DNA of 64,000 bases from Patagioenas fasciata (Eukaryota > Chordata > Aves > Columbiformes > Columbidae): the NCBI RefSeq assembly GCF_037038585.1, contig NW_027288510.1, positions 873,001 through 937,000 on the forward strand, given 5' to 3'. Both the position numbers and the translations under genes were made by a program. Shown one piece after another: positions 8,068-23,000 of this stretch (position 1 is its first letter; each line of letters begins with the position of its first letter). The notes beneath the pieces were generated by a model, which was not told the DNA's origin, ran no database searches, and was given only the letters and a program-made list of their open reading frames with translations.

Positions 8068-11000
8068 GACAAAGTGGGGTCCTGGGATGTCACAATGGGC
8101 CCCAGTGACAAAGAGGGTCCCCATGGTGCCACAATGGGCCCTGGGGACAAAGGGAGTCACCAGGATGTCACAATGGGCCCTGGGGACAAGGGGGGTCCCA
8201 CCCTGTAACAATGGGCCCTGGGGACAAAGTGGGGCCCTGGGATGTCACAATGGGCCCTGGGGACAAACGGGGTCCTGGGACGTCACAATGGGCCCTGGGG
8301 ACAAAGAGGGGTCCCCAGGATGTCACAATGGGCACTTGAGACAAAGGTGGGGTCCCCATTGTGTCACAATGCGTCCCCAGTGACAAGAGGGTTCCCCATG
8401 GTGTCACAATGGGCCCTGGGGACAATTGGGGGTCCTGGGATGTCACAATGGGCCCTGAGGACAACAGGGGGTCCCCACGGTGTCAAAATGGGCCCTGGTG
8501 ACATACGGGGCAGCCCAGGATGTCACAATGGGCCCTGGGGACAAAGAGGGGTCCCCAGGATGTTCACAATGGGCCCTGGAGACAGTGGGGGGTCCAGAAA
8601 TGTCACAATGGGCCCTGGGGACAAAGGGGGCTCCCCAGGATGTCACAATGGGCTCTGGGGACAAAGGGGGTCCCCACGGTGTCACAATGCCCCTGGGGAC
8701 AATGGGGGGTCCTGGGACGTCACAATGGGCCCTGGGGACACAGGGGTCCCAAGGATGTGATAATGGGCTCTGGGGACAAGTGGGGTCCCCAGGATGTCAC
8801 AATGGGCACTGGGGAGAAAGGGGTGGTCCCCATGGTGTCACAATGGGCCCTAGTGACAAGGAGGGTCCCCACGGTTCCACGATGGGCCCTGGGGACAAGG
8901 GGGTCCACCAGATGTCACAATGGGCCCTGGGGAAAACAGGGGGTCCCCACGGTGTCACAATGGGCCCTGGGGACAAAGGGAGGTCCTAGGACGTCACAGT
9001 GGGACCTGGGGACAAAGTGGGGTCCCCTGAATGTCACATTGGGACCTGCAGACAAAGGGGGGTCCTGGGATGTCACAATGGGCCCCAGTGACAAAGGGGG
9101 TCCCCAGGATGTCACAACAGGCCCTGGGGACAAAGAGGGCTCTCCTGAATGTCAAAATGGGCCCTGGGGACAAGGGGGGACCCCAGGATGCAACAACGGG
9201 CCCTGGGGACAAAGAGGGGTCCCCTGAATGTCACAAAGGGCCCTGGAGACAAGGGGTGTCCTGGGATGTCACAATGGGCCCCAGTGACAAAGGGCGTCCC
9301 TGTGGTGCCAAAATGGGCCCTGGGGACAAAGGGGGTCCCCAGGATGTCACAATGGGTCCTGGGGACAAAGGGAATCCCCATGGTGCCACAATGGACCCTA
9401 GTGACAAACGAGGTCCCCAGGATGTCACAACGGGCCCTGGGGACAAAGGGGGGTCCTGGGATGTCACAATGGGCCCTGGGGACAAAGATGAGTCCCCTAA
9501 ATGTCACAATGGGCCCTGGAGACAGAGGGGCTCCCCATGGTGCCACAATGGGCCCTGAGGAAAAAGCGGGGTCGCCAGGATGTCACAATGGGCTCTTGGA
9601 AAAATGGAGGGTCCAGGGACGTCACAATGGGCCCTGGGGACAAAGGAGGTCCCCAGTATGTCACAATGACCCCTTGGGACAACGGGGCCATTGTGGACAT
9701 CACAATGGGTCCTGGGAACAAAGTGGGGTCCCCAGGATGTCACAATGGGCCCTGGGGACAAAGGGGGTCCCCAGAATTTCACAATGGACCCTGGGGACAA
9801 AGGGAGTCCCCACACTGTCACAATAGGCCCTGGGGACAAAGGGTGTTCCCAGGATGTCACAATGGGTCCTGGGGACAAAGGGGGTCCCCAGGATTTCACA
9901 ATGGGCCCTGGGGACAAAGGGGGTCCCCATGGTGCCACAATGGACCCTGGGGACAAACGAGGTCCCCAGGATGTCACAATGGGCCCTAGGGACAAAGGGA
10001 GTCCCCACCCTGTCACAATAGGCCCTGGGGACAAAGGGGGTGCCCAGGATGTCACAATGGGTCCTGGGGACAAAGGGCATACCCATGGTGCCACAATGGA
10101 CCCTAGTGACAAACGAGGTCCCCAGGATGTCACAACGGGCCCTAGGGACAAAGGGGGGTCCCCAGGATGTCAAAATAGGCCCTGGGGACAAAGGGGGGGC
10201 CTGGGACATCACAATGGGCCGTGGGGACAATGGGGGGTCCTGGGATGTCACAATGAGCCCTGGGCACAATTGGGGGGTCCTTAGATGTCACAACGGGCTC
10301 TGGGGACAAAGGGCGTCTCCAGGATGTCACAATGGGCCCTGAGGACAAAGTGGGGTCCTGAAATGTCACAATGGGCCCTGGGCACAAAGGGGGTTCCCAG
10401 GATGTCACAATGGGCTCTGAGGACAACGGGGATTCCAACGGTGTCACAATGGGCCCTTGGGACAAAGGCTGTCCCCTGAATGTCACAATGGGCCCTGGGG
10501 ACAAAGGGGGTCCCCAAGATGTCACAATGGGCTCTGGGGACAAGGGGGGGTCCTGGGACATCACAGTGGGCCATGGGGAACAAGGGGGTCCCCAGGATGT
10601 CACAATGGGCTCTGGGGACAAGGGGGGATCGCCATAGTGTTACAATGGGTCCCAGTGACAAGGGTGGTCCCCACGGTGCCACGGTGGGTCCTGGAGACAA
10701 GGGGGGTCCCCACGGTGTCACAATGGGCCTTGGGTACAAAGTGGGGTCCTGGGATGTCACATTGGACCACAGTGACAAAAGGGGTCCCCATGGTGTCACA
10801 ATGGGCCCTGGGGACAAAGGAGGTCCCCACGGTGCCACAACGGGCCAGAGGGACAAGGCGGTCCCCATGATGTCACAATGGGCCCTGGGGACAATGGGAG
10901 GTCCTGGGATGTCACAATGAGCCCTGGGGACAAACGGGGATCCCCATGGTGTCACAATGGGTCACCAGTGACAAGGGGGGTCCCCAGGATGTCACAATGG

Positions 11001-14000
11001 GCCCTGGGGACAAAGGGGGTCCTGGGACTTCACAATGGGCCCTGCGGACAAGGGCGGGTCCCCAGGATGTCACAATGGGCCCTGGGGACAATTGGGAGGT
11101 CCTGGGATGTGACAATGGGCCCTGGAGTCAAAGGGGTGTCCCCATGGTGTCACAATGGGCCCTGGGGACATAGGGGGGTCCTGGGATGTCACAATGGGCA
11201 CTGGGAATAAAGAGGGGGTCCCCAGGGTGCAACTATGGGCCCTGGGGACAAGAGGGTCCCCAGGATGTCACAATGGGCCCTGAGGACAAGGGCAGGTCCC
11301 CATGGTGTCACAATGGGTCCGCAGTGACGAGGAGGGTCCCCATGGTGTCACAATTGGCCCTGGGGACAACGGGGGTCCCGATGGTGTCACAATGGGCCCT
11401 TGGGAAAAAGGCTGTCCCCTGAATGTCACAATGGGCCCTGGGGACAATGGGGGTCCCAAGGATGTCACAATGGGCTCTGGGGACAATGGGGGGTCCGGGG
11501 ATGTCACAATGGGCCCTGGGGACAAAGAGGGGTCCTGGGACGTCACAATGGGCCCTGGTGACAAAGGGGGGTCCTGGGATGTCACAATGGGCCCTGGGGA
11601 CAAAGGGGGCTCACCAGGATGTCACAATGGGCTCTGGGGACAAAGGGGTCCCCAGGATGTCACAATGGGCACTGGGGAGAAAGGGGTGGTCCCCATGGTG
11701 TCACAATGGGTCCCCAGTGACAAGGGGAGTCCCCAGGATGTCACAATGGGCCCCGGGGATAAAAGGGGTACCCAGGATGCCACAATGGGCCCTGGAGACA
11801 ACTGGGCGGTCCCCAGGATGTCACAATGGGCCCTGGAAACAATTGGGGTGTCCTGAGATGTCACAATGGGCCCTGGGGACAAAGGGGGATCCTGGGACAT
11901 CACAATGGCCCCTGGGGACAAAGGGAGTCCCCACCCTGTCACAATGGGCCCTGGGGACAAAGAGGGTCCCCAGGATGTCACAATGGACCCTGGGGACAAA
12001 GGGGGGTCCTGGGACGTCACAATGGGCCCTGGGGACAAAGGGGGTGCCCAGGATTTCACAATAGGCACTGGGGACAAGGGGGTCCCCAGGATGTCACAAT
12101 GGGCCCTGGGGACAAAGAGCGTCCCCAGCATGTCACAATGGGCCCTGGGGACAGAGAGGGGTCCCCTGAATGTCACAATGGGCCCTGGGGACAAGGGGGT
12201 GCAGTGGATGTCACAATGGGCCCTGGGGACAATGGGGGGTGTCCAGGATGTGAGAATGAGTCCTGAGGACAAGGGGGGGTCCCCATGGTGTCACAATGGG
12301 TCCCCAGTGACAAGGAGGTGTCCCCATGGTGTCACAATAGGCCCTGGGGACAAAGTGGGGTCCAAGAATGTCACAATGGGCCCTGGGGACAAAAGGGCTT
12401 GCCATGGTGCCACAATGGGCCCTGGGGTCAAAGGGGGTGTCCCCATGGTGCCACAACGGGCCCTGGGAGCAAGGGGGTGGCCAGGATGTCACAATGGGTC
12501 CTGGGGAAAATGGGGGGTGCCGAGGATGTCACAATGGACCCTGAGGACAATGAGGGTCCCCAGGATGTCACAATGGGCCCTGGGGACAATGGCGGGTGCC
12601 CAGGATGTGAGAATGAGTCCTGAGGACAAGGAGGGGTCCCCATGGTGTCACAATAGGCCCTGGGGACAAAGTGGGGTCCTAGAATGTCACAATGGGCCCT
12701 GGGGACAAGGGGGTATCCCCATGGTGCCACAATGACCCCCTGGGAGCAAGGGGGTGCCCAGGATGTCACAATGGACCCTGAGGACAAGCAGGGGTCTCCA
12801 TGGTGTCACAATGGGCCCCCAGTGACAAGGGGGAGTCCCCATGGTGCCACAATACGCCGTGGGGAGAAACGGGTCCCCAGGATGTCACAATGGGCCCTAG
12901 GGACAAAGGGGGGTCCGCTGGATGTCACAATGGGCCCTGGGGACCAGGGGGGATCCTGGGATGTCACAATGGGCCCCAGTGACAAAGTGGGTCCCTATGG
13001 TGCCACAATGGGCCCTGGGGACAAAGGGGGTCCCCTGGATGTCACAATGGGCTCTGGAGACACGGAGGATCCCCAGGATGTCACAATGGGCCCTGGGGAC
13101 AAACGGGGTCCCCACGGTATCAGAATGGGCCCTGGCGACAAAGGGGGGTCCCCTGAATGTCACAATGGGCCCTGGGGACAATGGGGCGTCCTGGGATGTC
13201 ACAATGGGCCCTGGGGACAAGTGGATGTCCCCATAGTGTCACAATGGGTCCTGGGGACAAGTGGGGTCCCCAGGATGTCACAATGGGCCCTGGGGACAAT
13301 GTGGGGTCCTGGGATGTCACAATGGGCCCCAGAGACAAAGGGGGTCCCCCTGAATGTCACAATGGGTCCTGGGGACAATGGGGGGTCCTAGGACGTCAAA
13401 ATGGGCCCTGGGGACAAGGAGCGATCCCCAGGATGTCACAATGGGCCCTGGGGACTATGGGGGGTCCTGGGATGTCACAATGGGCCCTGGGGATAAGGGG
13501 GGGTCCCCAGGATGTCACAGTGTGCCCTGGGTACAAAGAGGCGTCCCTGGAATGTCACAATGGGCCCTGGGGACAAGGGGGTGCCCTGAATGTCACAATG
13601 GGCCCTGGGGACAATGGGGGGTCCTGGGACGTCACAATGGGCCCGAGTGACAAGGGGGGGTCCCCAGGATGTCACAATGGGCCCTGGGGACAATGGCGGG
13701 TCCCCTGAATGTCACAATGGGCCCTGGGGACAAGGGGGTGCAGTGGATGTCACAATGGGCCCTGGGGACAATGGGGGGTCCTGGAATGTCACAATGGGCC
13801 CTAGGGACAATGGGGGTCCCCAGGATGTCACAATGGGCACTGGGGACAAAGGGGGGTCCTGGGATGTCACAATGGGCCCCAGTGACAAAGGGGGTCCCCA
13901 TGGTGCCACAATGGGCCCTGGGGACAAGGGGGTTCCCCTGGATGTCACAATGGGCTCTGGGGACAAGGAGGGTCCCCAGGATGTCACAATGGGCCCTGGA

Positions 14001-17000
14001 GACAAAGGCGGTCCCCACCATATCAGAATGGGCCCTGGGGACAATGGGGGGTCCCGTGAATGTCACAATGGGCCCTAGGGACAAGGGGGTGCCGAGGAGG
14101 TCACAATGGGCCCTGGGGACAATGGGGGGTCCTGGGACGTCACAATGGGCCCTGGGGACAAGAGGGGATCCCTAGGATGTCACAATGGGCCCTGGGGACT
14201 AATGAGGTCCCCACGGTCTCACAATATGTCCTGGAGACAAAGGGGGGTCCCCTGAATGTCACAATGGGCCCTGGTGACAAGGGGGGATCCCCAGGATGTC
14301 ACAATGGGCCCTGGGGACAATGGGGGGTCCTGGGACGTCACAATGGGCCCTGGAGACAAGAGGGGGTCCCCAGGATGTCACAATGGGCCCTGGGGACAAA
14401 GAGGGGTCCCCTGAATGTCACAATGGGCCCTGGGGACAAGGGGGTGCCGAGGATGTCACAATGGGCCCTGGGGACAATGGGGGTCCTGGGACGTCACAAT
14501 GGGCCTTGGGGACACAGAGGGGCCCTAGGACGTCACAATCAGCCCTGGGGACAAGGGGGGATCCCCTGAAAGTCACAATGAGCCCTGGGAACAGAGGGGG
14601 GTCTTGGGACGTCACAATGGGCCCTGGGGACATGGGGGGGTCTCCAGGATGTCACAATGGGCCCTGGGGACAAAGAGGGGTCCCTAAAGTGTCACAATGG
14701 GCCCTGGGGACACAGAGGGGCCCTGGGACGTCACAATCAGCCCTGGGGACAAAGTGGGGTCCTGGGATGTCACAATGGGCCCCAGTGACAAAGGGGGTCC
14801 CCATGGTGCCACAATGGGCCGTGGGGACAAAAGGGGTGCCCAGGATGTCACAATGGGCCCTGGGGACCAGGGTGGGTCCTGCGATGTCACAATGGGCCCT
14901 GGAGACAAAGGGGGTCCCCTGTATGTCACAATGGGCTCTGGGGACAAAGGGGGGTCCTGCGATGTCACAATGAGCCCTGCGGTCAAGGGTGGTACCCACG
15001 GTGTCACAATGGGCCCTGGGAACAAGGGGGGGTCCCCATAGGGTCACAATGGGTCCTGGGGAAAATGGGGTCCCCAGGATGTCACAATGGGCCCTGGGGA
15101 CAATGGGCGGTCCTGGGATGTCACAATGGGCCCCAGTGACAAAGGGGTTCCCTGAATGTTACAATGGGTCCGGAGGACAATGGGGGGTCCTGGGACGTCA
15201 CAATAGGCCCTGGGGACAAGGAGGGATCCCCAGGATGTCACAATGGGCCCTGGGGACAAGGGGGGGTCCCCAGGATGTCACAATGTGCCCTGGGTACAAA
15301 GAGGCGTCCCCTGAATGTCGCAATGGGCCCTGGGGACAATGGGGGGTCCTAAGACGTCACAATGGGCCCTGGGGACAAGGAGGGATCCCCAGGATGTCAC
15401 AATGGGCCCTGGGGACAATGGGGGGTCCTGGGACGTCACAATGGGCCCCAGTGACAACGGGGGTCCCCAGGATGTCACAATGGGCCCTGGGGACAAAGAG
15501 GGGTCCCCTGAATGTCACAATGGGCCCTGGGGACAAGGGGGTGCAGTGGATGTCACAATGGGCCCTGGGGACAATGGGGGGTCCTGGAATGTCACAATGG
15601 GCCTTGGGGACAATGGGGGTCCCCAGGATGTCACAATGGGCCCTGGGGACAATGGGGTTGCCCAGGATGTCACAATGGGCCTTGGGGACAATGGGGGTCC
15701 TGGGACGTCACAATAGGCCCTGGGGACAAGGAGGGATCCCCAGGATGTCACAATGGGCCCTGGGGACAAAAGGGGTCCCCAGGATTTCACAATAGCACTG
15801 GGGACAAAGGGGGGTCATGGGATGTCACAATGGGCCCTGGGGACAAGGGAGATCCCCATGGTGTCACAATAAGCCCTGGGGACAAAGTGGGGTCCTGGGA
15901 TGTCACAATGGGCTCTGGGGACAAGGAGGGTCCCCAGGATGTCACAATGGGCCCTGGGGACAAAGGGGGGTCCTGGGATGTCACAATGGGCCCCAGTGAC
16001 AAAGAGGGTCCTCATGGTGCCACAATGGGCCCTGGGGACAAAGGGGGTCCCCTGGATGTCACAATGGGCTCTGGGGACAAGGAGGGTCCCCAGGATGTTA
16101 CAATGGGCCCTGTGGACAAAGAGCGTCCCCTGAATGTCACAATGGGCCCTGGGGACAAAGGGGGTCCCCACGGTATCAGAATGGGCCCTGGGGACAAAGG
16201 GGGTCCCCTGAATGTCACAATGGGCACTGGGGACAGTGGGGGGTCCTGGGACGTCTCAATGGGCCCTGGGGACAAGGGGGGGTCCCCAGGATGTCACAAT
16301 GGGCCCTGGGGACAAAGAGGGGTCCCCTGAATGTCACAATGGGCCCTGGGGACAAGGGGGTGCAGTGGATGTCACAATGGGCCCTGGGGACAATGGGGGG
16401 TGTCCAGGATGTGAGAATGAGTCCTGAGGACAAGGGGGGGTCCCCATGGTGTCACAATGGGTCCCCAGTGACAAGGAGGGGTCCCCATGGTGTCACAATA
16501 GGCCCTGGGGACAAAGTGGGGTCCAAGAATGTCACAATGGGCCCTGGGGACAAAAGGGGTTGCCATGGTGCCACAATGGGCCCTGGGGTCAAAGGGGGTC
16601 CCCATGGTGCTACAATGGCCCTGGGGACAAAGGGGGGTCCTGGGATGTCACAATGGGTCCTGGGGACAAAGGGGGTGTCCCCATGGTGCCACAACGGGCC
16701 CTGGGAGCAAGGGGGTGGCCAGGATGTCACAATGGGTCCTGCGGAAAATGGGGGGTGCCCAGGATGTCACAATGGACCCTGAGGACAAGCGGGGGTCTCC
16801 ATGGTGTCACAATGGGCCCCAGTGACAAAGGGGCTCCCCTGAATGTCACAATAGGTCCTGGGGACAATGGGGGGTCCTGGGACGTCACAATGGGCCCTGG
16901 GGACAACGAGGGATCCCCAGGATGTCACAATGGGCCCTGGGGACAAAGAGGGGTCCCCTGAATGTCACAATGGGCCCTGGGGACAATGGGGGGTCCCCTG

Positions 17001-20000
17001 AATGTCAAAATGGGCCCTGGGGACAAGGAGGGATTCCCAGGATGTCACAATGGGCCCTGGAGACAAGGGGGTGTCCCTAGGATGTCACAATGGGCCGTGC
17101 GGACAAGGGTGGTACCCACGGTGTCACAATGGTCACTGGGCACAAGGGGGGGTCCCTATAGTGTCACAATGGGTCCTGGGGACAAGTGGGGTCCTGGGAT
17201 GTCACAATGGGCCCCAGTGACAAACGGGGGCCCCTGAATGTCACAATGGGCCCTGGGGACAATGGGGGTCCTGGGACGTCCCAATGGGCCCTGGGGACTA
17301 GGAGGGATCCCCAGGATGTCACAATGGGCCCTGGGGACAATAGCGGGTCCTGGGACGTCCCAATGGGCCCTGGGGACAAGCAGGGATCCCCAGGATGTCA
17401 CAATGGGCCCTGGGGACAATGGCGGGTTCTGGGACGTCACAATGGGCCCTGGGGACAAGGGGGGTCCCCAGGATGTCACAATGGGCCCTGGGGAAAAAGA
17501 GGGGTCCCCTGAATGTCACAATGGGCCCTGGGGACAAGGGGGTGCTGAGGATGTCACAATGGGCCCTGGGGACAATGGGGGGTCCTGGGACGTCACAATG
17601 GGCCCTGAGGACAATGGTGGGTCCCCTGAATGTCACAATGGGCCCTGGGGACAACGGGGGGTCCGCAGGATGTCACAATGGGCCCTGGGGACAATGGCGG
17701 GTTCTGGGACGTCACAATGGGTCCAAGTGACAAGGAGGGTCCCCACGGTGCCACGATGGGTCCTGGGGACAAGGGCGTCCCCCAGATGTCACAATAAGCC
17801 CTGGGGACAAAGTGGGGTCCTGGGATGTCACAATGGGCCCTGGGGACAATGGGAGTCCCCAAGGTGTCAGAACGAGCCCTGGGGACAAAGTGGAATCCTG
17901 GAATGTCACAATGGCCCCCAGTGACAAAGAGGTTCCCCATGGTGCCACAATGGGCCCTGGGGACAAAAGGGGTCCCCAGGATTTCACAATGGCCCTGGGG
18001 ACAAAGGGGGGTCCTGGGATGTCACAATGGGCCCTGGGGACAAAGGGGGTATCCCCATGGTGCCACAACGGGCCCTGGGAGCAAGGGGGTGGCCAGGATG
18101 TCACAATGGGTCCTGGGGAAAATGGGGGGTGCCCAGGATGACACAATGGACCCTGAGGACAAGCGGGGGTCTCCATGGTGTCACAATGGGCCCCAGTGAC
18201 AAAGGGGCTCCCCTGAATGTCACAATAGGTCCTGGGGACAATGGGGGGTGCTGGGACGTCACAATGGGCCCTGGGGACAATGAGGGATCCCCAGGATGTC
18301 ACAATGGGCCCTGGGGACAAAGAGGGGTCCCCTGAATGTCACAATGGGCCCTGGGGACAATGGGCGGTCCTGGGACGTCACAATGGGCCCTGAGGACAAG
18401 GAGGGATCCCCAGGATGTCACAATGGGCCCTGGGGACAATGGGGGGTCGTTAGACGTCACAATGGCCCCTGGGGACAAAGAGGGGTCCCCTGAATGTCAC
18501 AATGGGCCCTGGGGACAATGGGGGGTCCTGGGACGTCACAATGGGCCCCAGTGACAAGAGGAGGTCCCCAGGATGTCACAATGGGCCCTGGGGACAAACA
18601 GGGGTCCCCTGAATGTCACAATGGGCCCTGGGGACAAGGGGCTGCCGAGGATGTCACAATGGGCCCTGGGGACAATGGGGGCCCTAGGACGTCACAATGG
18701 GCCCTGTGGACAAGGAGGGATCCCCAGGATGTCACAATGGGCCCTGGGGACAATGGGGGGTCCTGGACGTCACAATGAGCCCTGCGGACAAGGGTGGTAC
18801 CCAGGACGTCACAATGGGCCCTGGGGACAAGGGGGTTCCCCATAGTGTCACAATGGGTCCTGGGGACAAGTGGGGTCCCCAGGATGTCACAATGGGCCCT
18901 GGGGACAATGTGGGGTCCTGGGATGTCACAATGGGCCCCAGTGACAAAGGGGGTCCTCTGAATGTCACAATGGGTCCTGGGGACAATGGGGGGTCCTGGG
19001 ACGTCACAATGGGCCCTGGGGACAAGGAGGGATCCCCAGGATGTCACAATGGGCCCTGGGGACAATGGAGGGTCCTGGGACATCACAATGGGCCCTGGGG
19101 ACAAGAGGGGGTCCCCTGGATGTCACAATGGGCTCTGGGGAGAAGGGGGGTCCCCAGGATGTCACAATGGGCCCTGGGGACAAAGGGGGGTGTCGACGGT
19201 GTCACAATGGGCCCCAGTGTCAAAGGGGGTCCCCATGGTGCCACAATGGGCCCTGGAGACAAAGGGGGTCCCTTGGATGTCACAATGGGCTCTGGGGACA
19301 AGGAGGGTCCCCAGGATGTCACAATGGGCCGTGGGGACAAGGAGGGATCCCCAGGATGTCACAATGGGCCCTGGGGACATTGGGGGGTCCTTTGACTTCA
19401 CAATGGGCCCTGGGGACAAAGAGGGGTCCCCTGAATGTCACAATGGGCCCTGGGGACAATGGGGGTTCCTGGGACGTCACAATGGGCCCCAGTGACAAGA
19501 GGGGGTCCCCAGGATGTCACAATGGGACCTGGGAACAAAGGGGGTCCCCTGAATGTCACAATGGGCCCTGGGGACAAGGGGGTGCCGAGGATGTCACAAT
19601 GGGCCCTGGGGACAATGGGGGGTCCTGGGACGTCACAATGGGCCCTGCGGACAAGGAGGGATCCCCAGGATGTCACAATGGGCCCTGGGGACAATGGGGG
19701 GTCCTGGGACGTCACAATGAGCCCTGCGGACAAGGGTGGTACCCAGGATGTCACAATGGGCCCTGGGAAGAAGGGGGGGTCCCCATAGTGTCACAATGGG
19801 TCCTGGGGACAAGTGGGGTCCCCAGGATGTCACAATAGGTCCTGGGGACAATGTGGGGTCCTGGGATGTCACAATGGGCCCCAGTGACAAAGGGGCCCCC
19901 TGACTGTCACAATGGGCCCTGGGGACAATGGGGTGTCCTGGGACGTCACAATGGGCCCTGGGGACAATGGGGGGTCCTGGGACGTCACAATGGGCTCTGG

Positions 20001-23000
20001 GGACAAGGGGGGGTCCCCAGGATGTCACAATGTGCCCTGGGTTTCAAAGAGGCGACCCCTGAATGTCACAATGGGCCCTGGGGACAATGGGGGGTCCTAA
20101 GACGTCACAATGGGCGCTGAGGACAAGGAGGGATCCCCAGGATGTCACAATGGGTCCTGGGGACAATGGGGGGTCCTGGGACGTCACAATGGGCCCCAGT
20201 GACAAGGGGGGGTCCCCAGGATGTCAGAATGGGCCCTGGGGACAAAGAGGGGTCCCCTGAATGTCACAATGGGCCCTGGGGACAAGGGGGTGCAGTGGAT
20301 GTCACAATGGGCCCTGGGGACAATGGGGGGTCCTGGAATGTCACAATGGGCCCTGGGGACAAAGGGGATGTCCCCATGGTGCCACAATGGGCCCTGGGAG
20401 CAAGGGGGTCCCCAGGATGTCACAATGGGTCCTGGGGACAATGGGAGGTGCCCAAGATGTCACAATGGACCCTGAGGACAAGCAGGGGTCTCCATGGTGT
20501 CACAATGGGTCCCCAGTGACAAGGGGGGGTCCCCATGGTGTCACAATGGGCCCTGGGGACAAACGTGGTTCCCCTCAATATCAAAATGGGTCCTGGGGAC
20601 AAAGTGGGCTCCTCGGATGTCACAATGGACACTGGGGACAACGGGAGGTCCTGGGACGTCACAATGGGCCCTGGGGACAAAGTTGGTTCCCACGATGTCT
20701 CAATGAGCCCCAGTGACAAAGGGGGGTACCCAGGATGTCACAATGGGCCGTGGGGATAATGAGGGGTCCTGGGACATCACAATGGGTCCTGGGGACAAGG
20801 GGGGGACCCCTGAATGTCACAATGGGCCCTGGGGACAATGTGGGGTCCTGGGATGTCACAATGGGCCCCAGTGACAAAGGGGGTCCCCTGAATGTCACAA
20901 TGGGCCCTGGGGACAATGGGGGATCCTGGGACGTCAGAATGGGCCCTGGGGACACGGAGGGATCCCCAGGATGTCACAATGGGCCCTGGGGACAAGGAGG
21001 GATCCCCAGGATGTCACAATGGGCTCTAGGGACAATGGGGGGTCCTGGGAAGTCACAATGGGCCCTGGGGACAAGGGGGGGGGTCCCCTGAATGTCACAA
21101 TGGGCCCTGGGGAGAAAGGGGGTCCCCAGGATGTCAAAATGGGCCTTGGGGACAAAGTGGGGTTCTTGGATATCACAATGTGACACAGTGACAAAGGGGG
21201 TCCCCATGGTGCCACAATGAGCCCTGGGGACAAGGGGAGGTCCCTAGGATGTCACAATGGGCCCTTGGGACAATGGGGTTCCTGGGATGTCACAACGGGT
21301 CCCCAGTGACAAAGGGGGTCCCCAGGATGTCTCAATGGGCCCTGAGGACAAAGGGAGGTCCCCGTGGTGTCACAAAGGGTCGCCAGTGACAAGGGAGGTC
21401 CCCACGGTGCCAGGATGGGTCCTGCGGACAAGGAGGTCCCCAGGATGTCACCATGGGCCCTGGGGACAAAGGGGGTCCCCAGGATGTCACAATGGGCCCT
21501 GGGGACAAAGAGACTCCCCAGGATGTCACAATGGGACCTGGGGACAAGGGGGTCCCCAGGAACTCACAATGGGCTCTGGGGACAATGGAGGTTCCCCAGG
21601 ATGTTCACAATAGGCCCTGAGGACAAGGGGTGGTCCCCATGGTGTCACAATGGGTCCCCAGTGACAAGGGGGTCCCCAAGGTGTCACAATGGGCCCTGGG
21701 AACAATGGGGGGTCCTGGGACGTAACAATAGGCCCTAGGGACAAAGGGGGTCCCCACGGTGTTACTATGGTCCCGGGTGACAAAGGGGGATGCCCAGAAT
21801 GTCACAATGGGCCCTGAGGACAAGGAGGGGTCACCATGGTGTCACAATGGGTCCCCAGTGACAAGGAGGGTCCCCATGGTGTCACGATGGGTCCTGGGGA
21901 CAAGGGGGTCCCCAGGATGTAAGAATGAACCCTGGGGACAATGGGGGGTCCTGGGACGTCACAATGGGTCCTGGGGACAAAGGGTGTCTCCAGGATGTCA
22001 CAATGGGCTCTGGGGACAATGCAGGGTCCTGGGACGTCACAATGGGTCCTTAGGACAAAGAGGGGTCCCCAGGATGTCACAATGGGCCCTGGGGACAAAG
22101 AGGGGTCTCTAAAGTGTCACAATGGGCCCTGGGGACACAGAGGGGCCCTAGGACGTCACAATCAGCCCTGGGGACAAGGGGGGGGTCCCCTGAAAGTCAC
22201 AATGAGCCCTGGGAACAGAGGGGGTCCCCAGGACGTCACAATGGGCCCTGGGAACAATGGGGGTCCCTTGAAGGTCACAATGGGCCCTGGGGACAATGGT
22301 GGGTGCCCTGAATGTCAAAATGGGCCCTGGGGACAAAGTGGGGGTCCGCAGGATGTCACAATGGGCACTGGGGACAAAGGGGGCGTCCCCATGGTGTCAC
22401 AATGGGCCCAAGTGACAATGAGGGCACCCACGGTGCCACGATGGGTCCTGGGGACAAGGGGGTCCCCCAGATGTCACAATGGGCCCTGGGGACATTGGGG
22501 TTGCCCAGGATGTCACAATGGGCCCTGGGGACAATGGTGGGTCCCCTGAATGTCAAAATGGGCCCTGGGGACAAAGGGGGGTCGCAGGATGTCACAATGG
22601 GCACTGGGGACAAAGGGGGCGTCCCCATGGTGTCACAATGGGCCCAAGTGACAAGGAGGTCTCCACGGTGCCACGATGGGTCCTGGGGACAAGGGGGTCC
22701 CCTAGATGTCACAATGGGCCGTGGGGACAATGGGGTTGCCCAGGATGTCACAATGGACCCTGGGGACAATGGGAGTGCCCAAGGTGTCAGAACGAGCCCT
22801 GGGGACAAAGTGGAATCCTGGAATGTCACAATGGCCCCCAGTGACAAAGGGGTTCCCCATGGTGCCACAATGGGCCCTGGGCACAAAGGGGGTCCCCAGG
22901 ATTTCACAATAGCACTGGGGACAAAGGGGGGTCACGGGATGTCACAAAGGGCCCTGGGGACAAGGGAGGTCCCCATGGTGTCACAATAAGCCCTGGGGAC

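Larger units (their letters stand above)
7111..11970 (-). repeat. Right arm of the large palindrome (partner 400-4857)
   Basis: Inverted counterpart of the left arm. From inside outward it has the GC-rich tail (7111-7366), the 68-bp VNTR (7381-7789), the G-rich linker (7790-7857), the orphan satellite fragment (7858-7878), the poly(A) element (7879-8067) and then the 39-bp satellite. The VNTR is 205 bp longer than on the left. In the satellite part the right copy lacks a few units present on the left (roughly 195 bp around 3730-3920). A unique landmark, CGGGGCCATTGTGGACATC (9683-9701), pairs with 2118-2136. Confidence 0.88.
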
